From an uncultured Collinsella sp. (GTDB lineage Bacteria; Actinomycetota; Coriobacteriia; Coriobacteriales; Coriobacteriaceae), in assembly GCA_902472315.1 (NCBI GenBank), contig CABRNM010000007.1, forward strand, positions 1 to 64,000: 64,000 nucleotides of DNA, in the 5' to 3' direction. The position numbers and the translations under genes are program-made. Below the pieces are notes generated by a model. It searched no databases. It had not been told where the DNA came from and saw only the letters and a program-made list of their open reading frames with translations. Of the stretch, positions 54,512-63,487 are shown piece after piece. Positions within the stretch are counted from its first letter, which is position 1, and each line of letters opens with the position of its first letter.

Positions 54512-55462
54512 CTACTCAGCGTCGCCGGTAAACGTGGTACCGGTCTTGCCGGCAAGGCCATCGCGCGCCTTCTCGAGCAGCGTGATGAGCGCCGTGCGGC
54601 CCGGCTTGCTCTCGGCAAACGTCGAGGCGGCCTGGACCTTGGGCAGCATGGAGCCGCGACCGAACTCGTTGGCCTCGGACAGACGTTTAACATCGGCAGC
54701 GGTCAGCGTGTCGAGCCACTGCTCGTGGTCGGTGCCAAAGCCAATGGCAACCTTCTCCACGGCCGTCAGGATAATCAGGGCATCGGCATCGAGCTGCTCG
54801 GCGAGCTTCTCGGCCGCAAAGTCCTTATCGATGACGGCGGCAGCGCCCTTAAGGTGGTTGCCCTGGGCCTTGGTGACGGGAATGCCGCCACCGCCGCAGG
54901 AGATCACCACATGGTTGGACTCAACGAGCGACTTGATGGTGTCGAGCTCGACGATGTTCACGGGCTTGGGCGAGGCAACCACGCGACGGAAGCCCTGCTT
55001 CTCGTCGTGGATGAACTGATAGCCGCGATCGGCCTCCAGCTCCTTGGCCTCGGCCTCGCTCATCCACGGACCGATCGGCTTGACCGGGTCGGCAAAGGCC
55101 GGGTCGTCTGCCGCAACCTCGACCTGGGTGAGCACGGTGGCGACACCCTTGTCGATATTGCGGTCGAGCATTTCCTCGCGCAGCGCATTTTGCAGGTCAT
55201 AGCCAATGTAGCCCTGGCTCATGGCGCCGCAAACGGACAAGGGGCAGGGAACGTACTTCTGAGGATTAGAGCGCGTGAGCTCAGCCATCGCGTTGGCGAT
55301 CATGCCCACCTGGGGACCGTTGCCGTGCACGACGACGACCTCGTTGCCCTCCTCGATCAGGTCGACGATGGCCTTGGAAGTCGTCTTGACGGCCTCCATC
55401 TGCTCGGGAAGGTTGGCGCCGAGGGCGTTTCCGCCCAAGGCGACAACAATACGCTTAGCCAT
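54512..55462 (-). CDS. arcC: Carbamate kinase
   Basis: ArcC/YqeA-type carbamate kinase (316 residues) makes ATP from carbamoyl phosphate and ADP. RIVVALGGNALGA is the N-terminal phosphate loop. VVVHGNGPQVG and VVISCGGGGIPV bind substrates, and ALIILTAVEKVAIGFG belongs to the nucleotide pocket. It lies 14 bases after ygeW, so carbamoyl phosphate released there can be used directly for ATP. No arginine deiminase is nearby, so the carbamoyl source is likely a purine breakdown product. Confidence 0.93.
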   Translation of the reverse strand: MAKRIVVALGGNALGANLPEQMEAVKTTSKAIVDLIEEGNEVVVVHGNGPQVGMIANAMAELTRSNPQKYVPCPLSVCGAMSQGYIGYDLQNALREEMLDRNIDKGVATVLTQVEVAADDPAFADPVKPIGPWMSEAEAKELEADRGYQFIHDEKQGFRRVVASPKPVNIVELDTIKSLVESNHVVISCGGGGIPVTKAQGNHLKGAAAVIDKDFAAEKLAEQLDADALIILTAVEKVAIGFGTDHEQWLDTLTAADVKRLSEANEFGRGSMLPKVQAASTFAESKPGRTALITLLEKARDGLAGKTGTTFTGDAE

Positions 55463-55476
55463 TTCTCAGCCCAGCT

Positions 55477-56679
55477 TTAGGCCTGGAGCCAACGGGCGGT
55501 GTTGCGCTCGTCGAGGGCCTTGAGGGTAGCGGCGGGATCGGCAACCTTCTGCAGGAACATCATGGCAGCGATGGCGTACGGCTTGTAGCTGGCCTCCTTG
55601 TACATGCCCACGCGGTGCATGTCGAAGACGTCGGCGTTGACCTCGCCGTGCTCGCAGGAGACACCGGAGATGTCGGCGGGCAGCGGGTGCATAAAGATGG
55701 TGTCCTGGCCGTTGGCAGTCTTCTCCATGAGCTCGGTCGTGGAGCACCAGTCCTGATGGGTGGCGTTCTGGGCGAGCAGCTCCTTCTCGAGCGCTGCGAT
55801 GCCGGCATCGTCGCCCTCGGCGTACAGGTTGGTGCGCTTCTCCATGGCGGCAAACGGAGCCCAGCTCTTGGGGATCACGATGTCGGCGCCCTCGAAGGCC
55901 TCGGCCATGGTGTTGACCTGCTTAAAGGTGGTGCCGGACTCGGCGGCATAGCTCTTGGCGCGCTCGACGACCTCGGGCATGAGGTCGTAGCCCTCGGGGT
56001 GAGCCAGGGTGACGTCCATGCCAAAGCGGGGCAGCAGGCTGATCAGCGACTGCGGGCAGGACAGCGGCTTGCCGTAAGAGGGCGAATAGGCCCAGGTGAC
56101 GGCAACCTTCTTGCCCTTGAGGTTCTCAAGACCGCCAAACTCGTTGATGAGGTAGAGCATGTCGGCAGAGGACTGCGTGGGGTGATCGGAATCGGACTGC
56201 AGGGAGATGAGCGTGGGACGGTGATCCAGAACGCCGTCCTCGTAGGCCTGCTGGACAGACTCGGAGACCTCGGCCATGTAGGCGTCGCCCTTGCCGATGT
56301 ACATGTCGTCGCGGATGCCGATGACGTCGGCCATGAAGGAGATCATGGTAGCGGTCTCGCGGACGGTCTCGCCGTGAGCGATCTGGGACTTCTTCTCGTC
56401 CAGGTCCTGCAGCTCAAGGCCGAGCAGGTTGGCGGCCTTAGAGAAGGAGAAGCGCGTACGGGTGGAGTTGTCGCGGAACAGCGAGACGGCCAGGCCCGAA
56501 TCGAAGATCTTGGACGAAACGTTGTTCTCGCGCAGCTCGCGCAGAGCGTCGGCGACGATGTAGAGCGCCTTGAGCTCATCGGTGGTCTTATCCCAGGTGT
56601 GCAGGAAGTCGCTGCCGTACATACCCTTAAAATCGAGGCCGTTCAGCTGCTCGACGAGCTCGGTAAACTTGGCGTCCAT
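55477..56679 (-). CDS. ygeW: YgeW-type knotted carbamoyltransferase
   Basis: This 400-residue protein belongs to the knotted carbamoyltransferases related to YgeW. FRDNSTRTRFSFSKAANLLG (about 96-115) is the carbamoyl-phosphate-binding STRTR motif. SSADMLYLINEFGG and HPLPADISG also match. The second substrate of YgeW is not firmly known. The enzyme is placed with dpaL, ygeY and arcC in purine-linked clusters. AAAGGA lies seven bases before the ATG. The longer frame upstream has no similarity. Confidence 0.92.
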   Translation of the reverse strand: MDAKFTELVEQLNGLDFKGMYGSDFLHTWDKTTDELKALYIVADALRELRENNVSSKIFDSGLAVSLFRDNSTRTRFSFSKAANLLGLELQDLDEKKSQIAHGETVRETATMISFMADVIGIRDDMYIGKGDAYMAEVSESVQQAYEDGVLDHRPTLISLQSDSDHPTQSSADMLYLINEFGGLENLKGKKVAVTWAYSPSYGKPLSCPQSLISLLPRFGMDVTLAHPEGYDLMPEVVERAKSYAAESGTTFKQVNTMAEAFEGADIVIPKSWAPFAAMEKRTNLYAEGDDAGIAALEKELLAQNATHQDWCSTTELMEKTANGQDTIFMHPLPADISGVSCEHGEVNADVFDMHRVGMYKEASYKPYAIAAMMFLQKVADPAATLKALDERNTARWLQA

Positions 56680-56833
56680 GTAAATGTCCTTTCTAAAGGT
56701 GAAACGATCGCAATGAGTAGATGCGCTCCGGCATGCGCGTGTGGCTAGAACATGCAGAGCGCTATGACGAGGACCCGCCACCGTCGAGGAAGCATGGGAG
56801 ATAACGACCGCGGGCCCCAAGTCAACAGGAGGC

Positions 56834-56858
56834 GCCGGGGGCATAAACTGCCCCCGGC
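56834..56858. other. Perfect hairpin between ygeY and ygeW
   Basis: GCCGGGGGCA pairs over 10 bp with TGCCCCCGGC, with no U-tract. It may lower read-through or protect the upstream message. Confidence 0.5.
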
Positions 56859-56880
56859 TCAACAAGATCGAGGAATGGGA

Positions 56881-58266
56881 CTAGTCGATCTTGTTGTTGG
56901 TCAGACCGGCGCGGAACACGGTGGCATCGCCATCGGCCTGGCTCGGATCGTAGAGGTTCAGGGCAGCCACATACATGGCGGCAGCGGTGACCAGGTCGTC
57001 CTTGTAGGTGACCTCGTTGGGAGCGTGAGCCTGAGACTCGGCACCCGGGCCAAAGCCGACGCAGGGGATGCCATAGCGGCCCTGGATGGAAACGCAGTTC
57101 GTGGAGAAGGTCCACTTGTCGCACAGCGGACGACCGGTGCGCTTGTCCATGCTGGGCTCGCAGCCGATGCGCTCGTCACCGAACATGGCCTTGTGGGCGT
57201 CGACGAGGGCCTTGACGTGCGGAGCGGTCTCCTTGTTGATCCACGTGGGGAAGTAAGCCTCGGTCTCGTAGACCTCGCCGGTCCAGGACGGACGGTCGTA
57301 CATGTACATGGAGACCTTCACGTCGTCGCCGTACTTCTTGGCGGCCGGCAGATTGCGGATCTCGTCCAGGCAGGACTCCCAGGTCTCACCGGCGGTCATG
57401 CGACGGTCGATGGAGATGGCGCAGGAGTCAGCGACAGCGCAGCGGCTGGGGCTGGTGTAGAAGATCTGGCTGACGGTGCAGGTGCCGCGGCCCAGGAAGC
57501 GGGCGTCCTCAAAGTGCTCGGGGTTGTACTTGGGGTCGAGCATCTTGACGAGGCCCTTGATGTCGGTCGACTCGTCGCAGCCGTTGTTGTTGAGGGCGCG
57601 GACGTCGGCGATGATGTCGGCCATCTTGTAGATGGCGTTGTCGCCGCGGTCGGGAGCGGAGCCGTGGCAGGAGGTGCCGTGAACGTCGACGCGGATCTCC
57701 ATGCGGCCGCGGTGACCGCGATAGATGCCACCGTCGGTGGGCTCGGTGGAAATGACGAACTCGGGCTTAATGCCGTCCTTGTTGTAGATGTACTGCCAGC
57801 ACATGCCGTCGCAGTCCTCTTCCTGGACGGTGCCGACGACCATGATCTTGTAGCCCTCGGGGATGAGGCCCATGTCCTTCATCATCTTGGCAGCGTAGGT
57901 GGCAGAAGCCATGCCACCCTCCTGGTCGGAGCCACCGCGGCCGTAGATGATCTCGTCGGTCTCGTAGCCCTCATAGGGATCGGCATCCCAATTCTCGATG
58001 TTGCCGATGCCGACGGTGTCGATGTGGGAGTCGATGGCGATGATCTTGTCGCCCTCGCCCATAAAGCCCATGACGTTGCCCAGGCCGTCGACCTTGACCT
58101 CGTCATAGCCAAGGCTCTCCATCTCGGCTTTGATGCAGGCGACAACCTCACCCTCCTCGCAAGACTCAGAGGGATGGGAGATCATAGCGCGCAGGAAGCG
58201 AGTCATATCAGCACGATGAGACTCAGCAGCAGCCTTGATAGCGTCGAAATCGAGTTCTTTAGCCAT
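56881..58266 (-). CDS. ygeY: YgeY-type M20 metallohydrolase, selenium metabolism-linked
   Basis: YgeY (461 residues) is an M20-family amidohydrolase/peptidase. AIDSHIDTVG holds the metal His and Asp near residue 80. GRGGSDQEGGMASATYAAK carries the bridging Asp. VGTVQEEDCDGM contains the catalytic and metal Glu. HRGRMEIRVDVHGTSCHGSAPDRGDNAI is the dimerisation motif. The family travels with selenium-dependent hydroxylases, and the substrate is thought to be a nitrogenous purine or amino-acid product. AAAGG precedes the ATG. A long palindrome separates it from dpaL. Confidence 0.92.
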   Translation of the reverse strand: MAKELDFDAIKAAAESHRADMTRFLRAMISHPSESCEEGEVVACIKAEMESLGYDEVKVDGLGNVMGFMGEGDKIIAIDSHIDTVGIGNIENWDADPYEGYETDEIIYGRGGSDQEGGMASATYAAKMMKDMGLIPEGYKIMVVGTVQEEDCDGMCWQYIYNKDGIKPEFVISTEPTDGGIYRGHRGRMEIRVDVHGTSCHGSAPDRGDNAIYKMADIIADVRALNNNGCDESTDIKGLVKMLDPKYNPEHFEDARFLGRGTCTVSQIFYTSPSRCAVADSCAISIDRRMTAGETWESCLDEIRNLPAAKKYGDDVKVSMYMYDRPSWTGEVYETEAYFPTWINKETAPHVKALVDAHKAMFGDERIGCEPSMDKRTGRPLCDKWTFSTNCVSIQGRYGIPCVGFGPGAESQAHAPNEVTYKDDLVTAAAMYVAALNLYDPSQADGDATVFRAGLTNNKID

Positions 58267-58372
58267 AACAGTCAACCTTTCTACAAGGGTTTACCTACAG
58301 GTAGATATTTCAGATAGATCACTTGTGCCAAGTAGCGTGAGGTCGAGCACCCCACAAGCAAGTGGACGTAGG

Positions 58373-58487
58373 GTGGCGGAGCATATGTTTGCTCCGTCGC
58401 GAGTTCCGCACGCAAAGGAAAGCACTTAATGTGCTTTCCGTCTTGCGCAGGACTGTTCGAGCAGGGAGCAAATATATGCTCCACCAC
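58373..58487. repeat. Long palindromic element between dpaL and ygeY
   Basis: Outer 23-base arms (58373-58395 and 58465-58487; core GGAGCATAT..TTGCTCC) match at 21 positions. Inner arms CGCAA and GGAAAGCAC (58411-58425) pair with GTGCTTTCC and TTGCG (58431-58447). No U-tract is seen. It may fold in RNA as one 115-base structure. Confidence 0.8.
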
Positions 58488-58505
58488 CCGGACAGGTCAG
58501 GCCTG

Positions 58506-59720
58506 CTAGCAGGTGGGGTACTCGCCCTCCCAGGCGATGCGACGGTACTGATCCGGATCCGTGTCGCCCTCGGTGGAGAAGCAGAGCACGGAGCTCGTCT
58601 TGTCCAGGCCGATGAGCTCCTTGAGCTCGGCGTACTCGGGATCGAGCATGAGGGTCTCGACCAGGCCGGTGGTCACCGCGCCGGACTCGCCGGAGATGAC
58701 GCGCGGGTCGCCCTTCTCGGGGGCGCCCAGGGTACGCATGCCGCGAGCGGTGACCCAGTCGGGGCAGGACACGAAGGCGGTAGCGTGGTTGCGCAGGATA
58801 TCCCAGCCCAGGATGTTGGGCTCGCCGCAGCACAAGCCGGCCATGATGGAGGGCATGTCGCCGTCCACGATGCGCGGGTCGCCGTCGCCGGCGGCAGCGC
58901 CCTTGTACAGGCAGGCGGCCGGAGCGCACTCGACCACGACAAAGGTGGGCGGGTTATCGGGATACAGGTTGGTGAAGTAGCCCACCACGGCGCCGGCCAG
59001 CGAGCCTACACCGGCCTGGACAAAGACGTGCGTCGGGCGGTTGATGGCCATCTCGCGCAGCTGCTCGGCTGCCTCGGAAGCCATGGTGCCGTAGCCCTCC
59101 ATGATCCAAGACGGGATCTTCTCGTAGCCCTCCCAGGCGGTGTCCTGAACGATAACACCGCGCTCGCAGGCATCGGCCTCGGCGGCGGCCATGCGCACGC
59201 ACTCGTCGTAGTTGACCTCTTCGATGGTCACCGTGGCGCCCTCGGCGGCAATGTTGTCGAAGCGGGGCTTGGTGGAACCCTTGGGCATGTGCACGACAGC
59301 CTTCTGGCCCAGCTTGTTGGCAGCCCACGCCACGCCGCGGCCATGGTTGCCGTCGGTGGCGGTAAAGAAGGTAGCCTGGCCAAAGTCCTTGGCAAGCTGA
59401 TCGGAGGTCAGGTAATCGAAGGTGCACTCGGCAACGTCCTTGCCGGTCTCGTCGGCAATGTAATTGGCCATGGCAAACGAACCGCCCAGGACCTTAAAGG
59501 CGTTGAGGCCAAAGCGATAGCTCTCGTCCTTAACGCACAGGTTGGACAGGCCCAGGCGCGCGGCCTGGCCGTCCAGGCGGGCAAGCGGAGTGACGGTGTA
59601 CTGGGGGAACGACTGGTGGAAGGCGCGGGCCTTCTTCACGTGGTCGAGGCTCATGATTCCCAAGTGCTTATCATCGCTCTTGGGCATCGTGTTGCCCGCC
59701 CACTGGATCTTATCGGCCAT
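58506..59720 (-). CDS. dpaL: Diaminopropionate ammonia-lyase
   Basis: DpaL/YgeX (404 residues) is a pyridoxal-phosphate enzyme that splits 2,3-diaminopropionate into pyruvate and ammonia. VKDESYRFGLNAFKVLGG holds the cofactor lysine near residue 76. FFTATDGNHGRGVAWAA binds the substrate, and VFVQAGVGSLAGAVVGYF is the phosphate-binding glycine loop. It is first in the catabolic operon, divergent from the YheO-type regulator across a region with two matching operator-like palindromes. Confidence 0.93.
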   Translation of the reverse strand: MADKIQWAGNTMPKSDDKHLGIMSLDHVKKARAFHQSFPQYTVTPLARLDGQAARLGLSNLCVKDESYRFGLNAFKVLGGSFAMANYIADETGKDVAECTFDYLTSDQLAKDFGQATFFTATDGNHGRGVAWAANKLGQKAVVHMPKGSTKPRFDNIAAEGATVTIEEVNYDECVRMAAAEADACERGVIVQDTAWEGYEKIPSWIMEGYGTMASEAAEQLREMAINRPTHVFVQAGVGSLAGAVVGYFTNLYPDNPPTFVVVECAPAACLYKGAAAGDGDPRIVDGDMPSIMAGLCCGEPNILGWDILRNHATAFVSCPDWVTARGMRTLGAPEKGDPRVISGESGAVTTGLVETLMLDPEYAELKELIGLDKTSSVLCFSTEGDTDPDQYRRIAWEGEYPTC

Positions 59721-59812
59721 ACGGTGAACTCCTTAAGTCCTCTCTTGCCGGCCCCCGCATACGCGTTTCAGCCCATTCCCATTCATGCGACTGAACTTTT
59801 ATGTGGATGCCA

Positions 59813-59827
59813 AACAAAAAGTTTGTT
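59813..59827. promoter_or_regulatory. Operator-like palindrome 1 (AACAAA-N3-TTTGTT)
   Basis: It is a perfect 6+6 palindrome around AAG. The identical arms recur at 59864-59878, with centres 51 bases apart, about five helical turns. Both lie between dpaL and the regulator gene. Confidence 0.6.
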
Positions 59828-59863
59828 AGCACTGTTCTATCACACTTTTTGATTGGCAAACCT

Positions 59864-59878
59864 AACAAATTGTTTGTT
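59864..59878. promoter_or_regulatory. Operator-like palindrome 2 (AACAAA-N3-TTTGTT)
   Basis: It has the same arms as the site at 59813-59827, around TTG. The AT-rich stretch between the two sites is the best place for the dpaL promoter, though no strong -35/-10 pair could be assigned. Confidence 0.6.
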
Positions 59879-59997
59879 GCCGTAATCGGTACCTTTTCGC
59901 CGACGAACGGTCACATAACGCAGCGACGCTTTTGTTATTTGCGAACAAGTGGGGTTTATGGCAAAGTGAGCCCAAACTAATTTTTAGGAAGGCACCC

Positions 59998-60651
59998 ATG
60001 ACCCCCGCACAGATTGAGTTTTACAAGCGCCTTGCACACGGTCTGGCGCTCCAGTTTGGCCCCAACTGCGAAGTCGTCGTCCACGACTTGGAGACCGATG
60101 ACGTGGACCACTCCATCGTAGTGATCGAAAACGGCCACGTCAGCGGGCGCAAACTAGGTGACGGTCCCAGCCATATTGTGCTTGAGTCCATGCACGAGGG
60201 CACCACCGACGTGCACGACCGCGAGCCATACCTCACCAAAACCACCGATGGCAAGCTGCTCAAGTCCTCGACCATCTTTATCCGCAACGACGAGGGCAAG
60301 CCCGTCGGCATTTTGGGCATTAACTTTGACATTACGCTCATGAAGGCTTTTGAGCGCTCGCTCGACGCGCTCACCGGCACGGGCGACAAGGGATACACCG
60401 AGCCCGAGCCCATCACCAAAAACATCGGCGACCTGCTCGAAGACCTACTGCGCGAGTGCGAGCAGTACGTGGGCAAGCCCGCCGCCCTCATGACCAAGGA
60501 CGAGCGCATTCGCGCTATCGGATACCTCGACCGCCGCGGCGCCTTCCTTATCTCCAAATCGAGCGAGCGCGCCTGCGAGTTCTTTGGCATCTCCAAGTAC
60601 AGCTTCTATAGCTACCTCAACGAGGCAAAGGCTGCCGCCGGCGACAAATAG
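59998..60651 (+). CDS. YheO-type PAS/helix-turn-helix transcriptional regulator
   Basis: This 217-residue protein has an N-terminal YheO-like PAS domain (about residues 8-115; FGPNCEVVVHDLETDDVDHSIVVIENGHVSGRKLGDG, PVGILGINFDIT). A C-terminal helix-turn-helix follows (about 155-213; IRAIGYLDRRGAFLISKSSERACEFFGISKYSFYSYLNEAK). Relatives (DauR-like) control amino-acid catabolic genes in response to a ligand. Its divergent position makes dpaL and the purine cluster its likely target. GGAAGG precedes the ATG. Confidence 0.88.
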   Translation: MTPAQIEFYKRLAHGLALQFGPNCEVVVHDLETDDVDHSIVVIENGHVSGRKLGDGPSHIVLESMHEGTTDVHDREPYLTKTTDGKLLKSSTIFIRNDEGKPVGILGINFDITLMKAFERSLDALTGTGDKGYTEPEPITKNIGDLLEDLLRECEQYVGKPAALMTKDERIRAIGYLDRRGAFLISKSSERACEFFGISKYSFYSYLNEAKAAAGDK

Positions 60652-60773
60652 TCAGCGCGCCTGCACCCCTCCCCTTTTGGGCGCGAGTTCTGGAATGCAC
60701 GAATCCGAGAGTCGGCCGCAAGGCAAGTTCCATATAATCGATGAATGTGAGCATTTCGAAAGGATGGAACAAG

Positions 60774-61790
60774 ATGGGGTCGAGCAACGCATCACGCAAC
60801 GGCCGCGGAGGCACCGTTTCTGGCGCCAGGCATGCGAAACACGCGTTTGACGAGGGCGAAGAGGGCCTTTTTGCGCTGAGCCTCGACGACGTGATGAGCG
60901 ACCGCCCCTGGACCGCCGAGGAACTCATGGGCGGCGGAGCTCGCCCGACAAGTGCAAAGCCCGCACCTTCCGCCACGCCCGCGTCGGCATCCGTGCCCGC
61001 GGACGACTTTGCCACCCGTCCCATCGTGCAGACAAAGCGTAAAGCCGCCCCTGCGCCCCGTCCTGCTAGCAATCCGTCCGAGACGGCGGCGTTTCTCGCT
61101 GCAGCGGCACAGCGCCATGCGCCCAGCAGCGCGCCCGCGTATGCCACCCCACAGCAGCCGACATACGCGGCTCCCGAACCCCAGCCCGAGCCCGAGCTCG
61201 AGCCGCCTGTCATGGATCTGGATGATCTTTCCAACCGCCAGTTTGCCTTTGATTCCTGGGCGGCGGCAGATCTGGACGAGACCTCGAGCGGCATGCCGGC
61301 GCTCGACATTCCGGTAAACCCCCTGTTTACGGCTGCCGAGGAACGCAACTCCGCATACGACAACACCGCAGCATACGGCAGCCGCCCGAGCGAACAACCT
61401 CGCGCCGGCCGCATCGAAACCGAGGACTACGGCCAAACGTCGAGGGGCTATTCTCGCGACCCGTTTGCCGCCACGCCCGCTCCCGATTACAACCAAGCGA
61501 GCGTAAAGGCAGCCTCGGCATCGTCGTATACCCACGGCGCCGACGATAAGCGCGCTGCCGATTACCACACCGAAGAAGAACCGCCGCGCTTTTCGGAGTT
61601 TTCGCAGGCGGCAAAGGTTGTCTTTATCGCCCTCATCATCGCTCTGCTCGGCGTGATCGCGTTTGAGGGATTCCAGCTGTTCCGCGGCCCCACTGCGTCC
61701 GAATCGGCAACGCAGCAAAAAGAGGACGACAACCAGTACCTGGACATCAACACCCTCAAGGGCGACCCTAACGACAGAGACGACGAATAA
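60774..61790 (+). CDS. Single-pass membrane protein with long disordered N-terminus, unknown function
   Basis: This 338-residue protein has about 275 residues rich in Ala, Pro, Ser and Glu, with little predicted fold. One membrane segment follows near residues 278-302 (AAKVVFIALIIALLGVIAFEGFQLF) and then a short acidic tail (KEDDNQYLDINTLKGDPNDRDDE). The orientation and role are unknown. The layout resembles regulatory or scaffold proteins of the actinobacterial envelope. AAAGGATGG lies nine bases before the ATG. I recognise no family. Confidence 0.7.
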   Translation: MGSSNASRNGRGGTVSGARHAKHAFDEGEEGLFALSLDDVMSDRPWTAEELMGGGARPTSAKPAPSATPASASVPADDFATRPIVQTKRKAAPAPRPASNPSETAAFLAAAAQRHAPSSAPAYATPQQPTYAAPEPQPEPELEPPVMDLDDLSNRQFAFDSWAAADLDETSSGMPALDIPVNPLFTAAEERNSAYDNTAAYGSRPSEQPRAGRIETEDYGQTSRGYSRDPFAATPAPDYNQASVKAASASSYTHGADDKRAADYHTEEEPPRFSEFSQAAKVVFIALIIALLGVIAFEGFQLFRGPTASESATQQKEDDNQYLDINTLKGDPNDRDDE

Positions 61791-61819
61791 CAAATGCCAA
61801 TAATTGAGGGCCGTAGACC

Positions 61820-61863
61820 AAATCAACCCCGTGCGCTCATTGCTGCACGGGGTTGATTTTTGT
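61820..61863 (+). terminator. Terminator of the disordered membrane protein gene
   Basis: AATCAACCCCGTGC pairs with GCACGGGGTTGATT and is followed by TTTTG. The stem is about 14 bp. Confidence 0.88.
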
Positions 61864-62007
61864 CCGCGTGCGCTGATAGACTTCCTCTTGCCCGCAAGGA
61901 GCGGGCACGTTTTATCCAGAGTCGGGGTAGAGAGTTGGCTCCACGATCCCGACGCCAACCGGCCAAGAGGCACGGTGGCCCTGCCAACATCGATGAAAGG
62001 AGTCCGT

Positions 62008-62430
62008 ATGGACAATTTCTCTGTGCGCAGTGAGCGCAACTTCCACAACCTGGTCGTCAAACCAAAGCGAATGCATCTTCTGGACGGGCCGAGCGGCTAT
62101 GCCTCGGCCATGGTCAAGAGCAGCCTCTCCCACCAGATGCGCTTTACCGTGCAGGTGCTCGAGGAAGAGCTCTGCGTTGCCGGCAATCCGCACGTACTGC
62201 AGATCAAGTTGCTCGGAGATGACTCGCGCGAGCCGTCCAGCTGGAAGCTCTTCGCCGACGGCACGTGCATCGCAAGCGGCTCGGGCGCCTTTGCCCGCGA
62301 GTGCTTCTGCGAGGGAGTCGAGGTGTTTTTGGACTTGTGCCGAGATGCCGTCGAGACTGCCGAGCTGCGCCAATGGAGCCAGAGGGAGTATGAGCTGCTG
62401 AGTGCCGCGCGCGGGATCGTGGGTGCGTAG
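62008..62430 (+). CDS. Hypothetical protein
   Basis: This 140-residue protein, MDNFSVRSERNFHNLVVKPK at its start, has no membrane segment. It has a basic N-terminus and a Glu-rich C-terminal helix (RDAVETAELRQWSQREYELLSAARG). AAAGGAG lies six bases before the ATG, strong support for this start. A longer frame upstream runs through the preceding terminator and is rejected. No family is recognised. Confidence 0.72.
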   Translation: MDNFSVRSERNFHNLVVKPKRMHLLDGPSGYASAMVKSSLSHQMRFTVQVLEEELCVAGNPHVLQIKLLGDDSREPSSWKLFADGTCIASGSGAFARECFCEGVEVFLDLCRDAVETAELRQWSQREYELLSAARGIVGA

Positions 62431-62540
62431 GCAGACAGACCAGACAGCTCGTCATACTGGTTGACGCCTCGATTCAAACAGCAGGGCGAGGTCGAGCTTA
62501 CAGTCCCGCCATGCCAAACCGAATGGCGTTCTCAAAAGGC

Positions 62541-63275
62541 CTACCTCCCCTCCGCCTTCAGCTTCAGCAGCCGATCGCCCAGCTCGGGGCACTTGCTGGA
62601 AAGGCACGTCTGAGCTCGCTCGCCCATCCCCCACCGTTGGCGGACTTCCTGGGCGCGCGGGCTCACACGGTAGTCCCCGTCCATCATCTGCTTGAGCAGC
62701 TTGGCGGTCACGCGCGCATCGGCAAGGGCGCTGTGGGCGTGACCCGTCGACTCGTCGAACTCGATGCCAAACCACGTCGCCGCGTCACTCAAAGAGACGC
62801 ACCCGTGGCTGCCCACGTCCATGATCGAGGTGTAAAACGCCTGCAGGTCGGCCCAGTCCGTAGGAAATGCGGAAAGGTCGATGTGCTTTGCCTGGCACTC
62901 GGTCAAAAGCTGTCGACGGTCCGTCCCGCTCCAGCAAACTATCTGGGCGGAGTAGCGACCGATCCAATCGCTGAGCCTTTTGATCACCACATAGAGCGGA
63001 TCGGCCATCGCGGTGTCCACAGCCGATATCCCCGTAAGCTCGCGGACGGGAAACGCAACGCCTTCGGTAAATTCCGTCTGCACAAACTGCGAGAACTCGC
63101 CCATAACGTTGCCGTGATAATCGAGCTTGACGGCGCCGACCTCAATAATCTCGTTGCGCAGTCCACGGCGCTGGCGCTGCTTTGGTACCGGCGCAAACTC
63201 AAAGTCCAGCACAATCTGGCGCGCAAAGTTCGTCGTATCGATAGCCGAGATACACGGCGTCTTTTCAGCTGACAC
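62541..63275 (-). CDS. DnaQ-like 3'-5' exonuclease domain protein
   Basis: This 244-residue protein has an exonuclease RNase T/DNA pol III epsilon fold. IVLDFEFAPVP (ExoI, Asp-x-Glu), EIIEVGAVKLDYHGNVMGEFSQFVQ, ICWSGTDRRQL (ExoII region) and GHAHSALADARVTAKLLKQM (ExoIII, with His and Asp) are present. It resembles the KapD-like/ERI-1-type stand-alone exonucleases. The chosen GTG start has GGAGAAAGG upstream. The longer frame at the 5' side lacks support. Its RNA or DNA substrate is unknown. Confidence 0.82.
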   Translation of the reverse strand: MSAEKTPCISAIDTTNFARQIVLDFEFAPVPKQRQRRGLRNEIIEVGAVKLDYHGNVMGEFSQFVQTEFTEGVAFPVRELTGISAVDTAMADPLYVVIKRLSDWIGRYSAQIVCWSGTDRRQLLTECQAKHIDLSAFPTDWADLQAFYTSIMDVGSHGCVSLSDAATWFGIEFDESTGHAHSALADARVTAKLLKQMMDGDYRVSPRAQEVRQRWGMGERAQTCLSSKCPELGDRLLKLKAEGR

Positions 63276-63438
63276 GCTTAGGGCCTTTCTCCGTTGCCTG
63301 CCGCTTGCTACATAGGCGGCTACATTGCCGTAAGGATAGGCGCTCGTGCGGACATGAAAGCGGGACGCAATGCCATGCACCGGGCGCACACCATGCAGAC
63401 GGTTCTAAAGGGAACACCGCTTCATTCAAATGTGTGAT

Positions 63439-63485
63439 AAATAGAATTTAGGCCCGGTGACTTGAATCAGAGGTCATCCCGGGCC
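63439..63485 (-). terminator. Terminator-like hairpin
   Basis: GGCCCGG and TGAC (63451-63461) pair with GTCA and CCGGGCC. On the minus strand it is followed by TAAATTCTATTT. It would end a minus-strand transcript coming from beyond 63490. Confidence 0.6.
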
Positions 63486-63487
63486 CA

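Noticed and set aside
53093..55480. Plus-strand open frame of nearly 800 codons opposite hydA, mocA and arcC
   Set aside because: It spans three well-supported minus-strand genes and their gaps and shows no family likeness.
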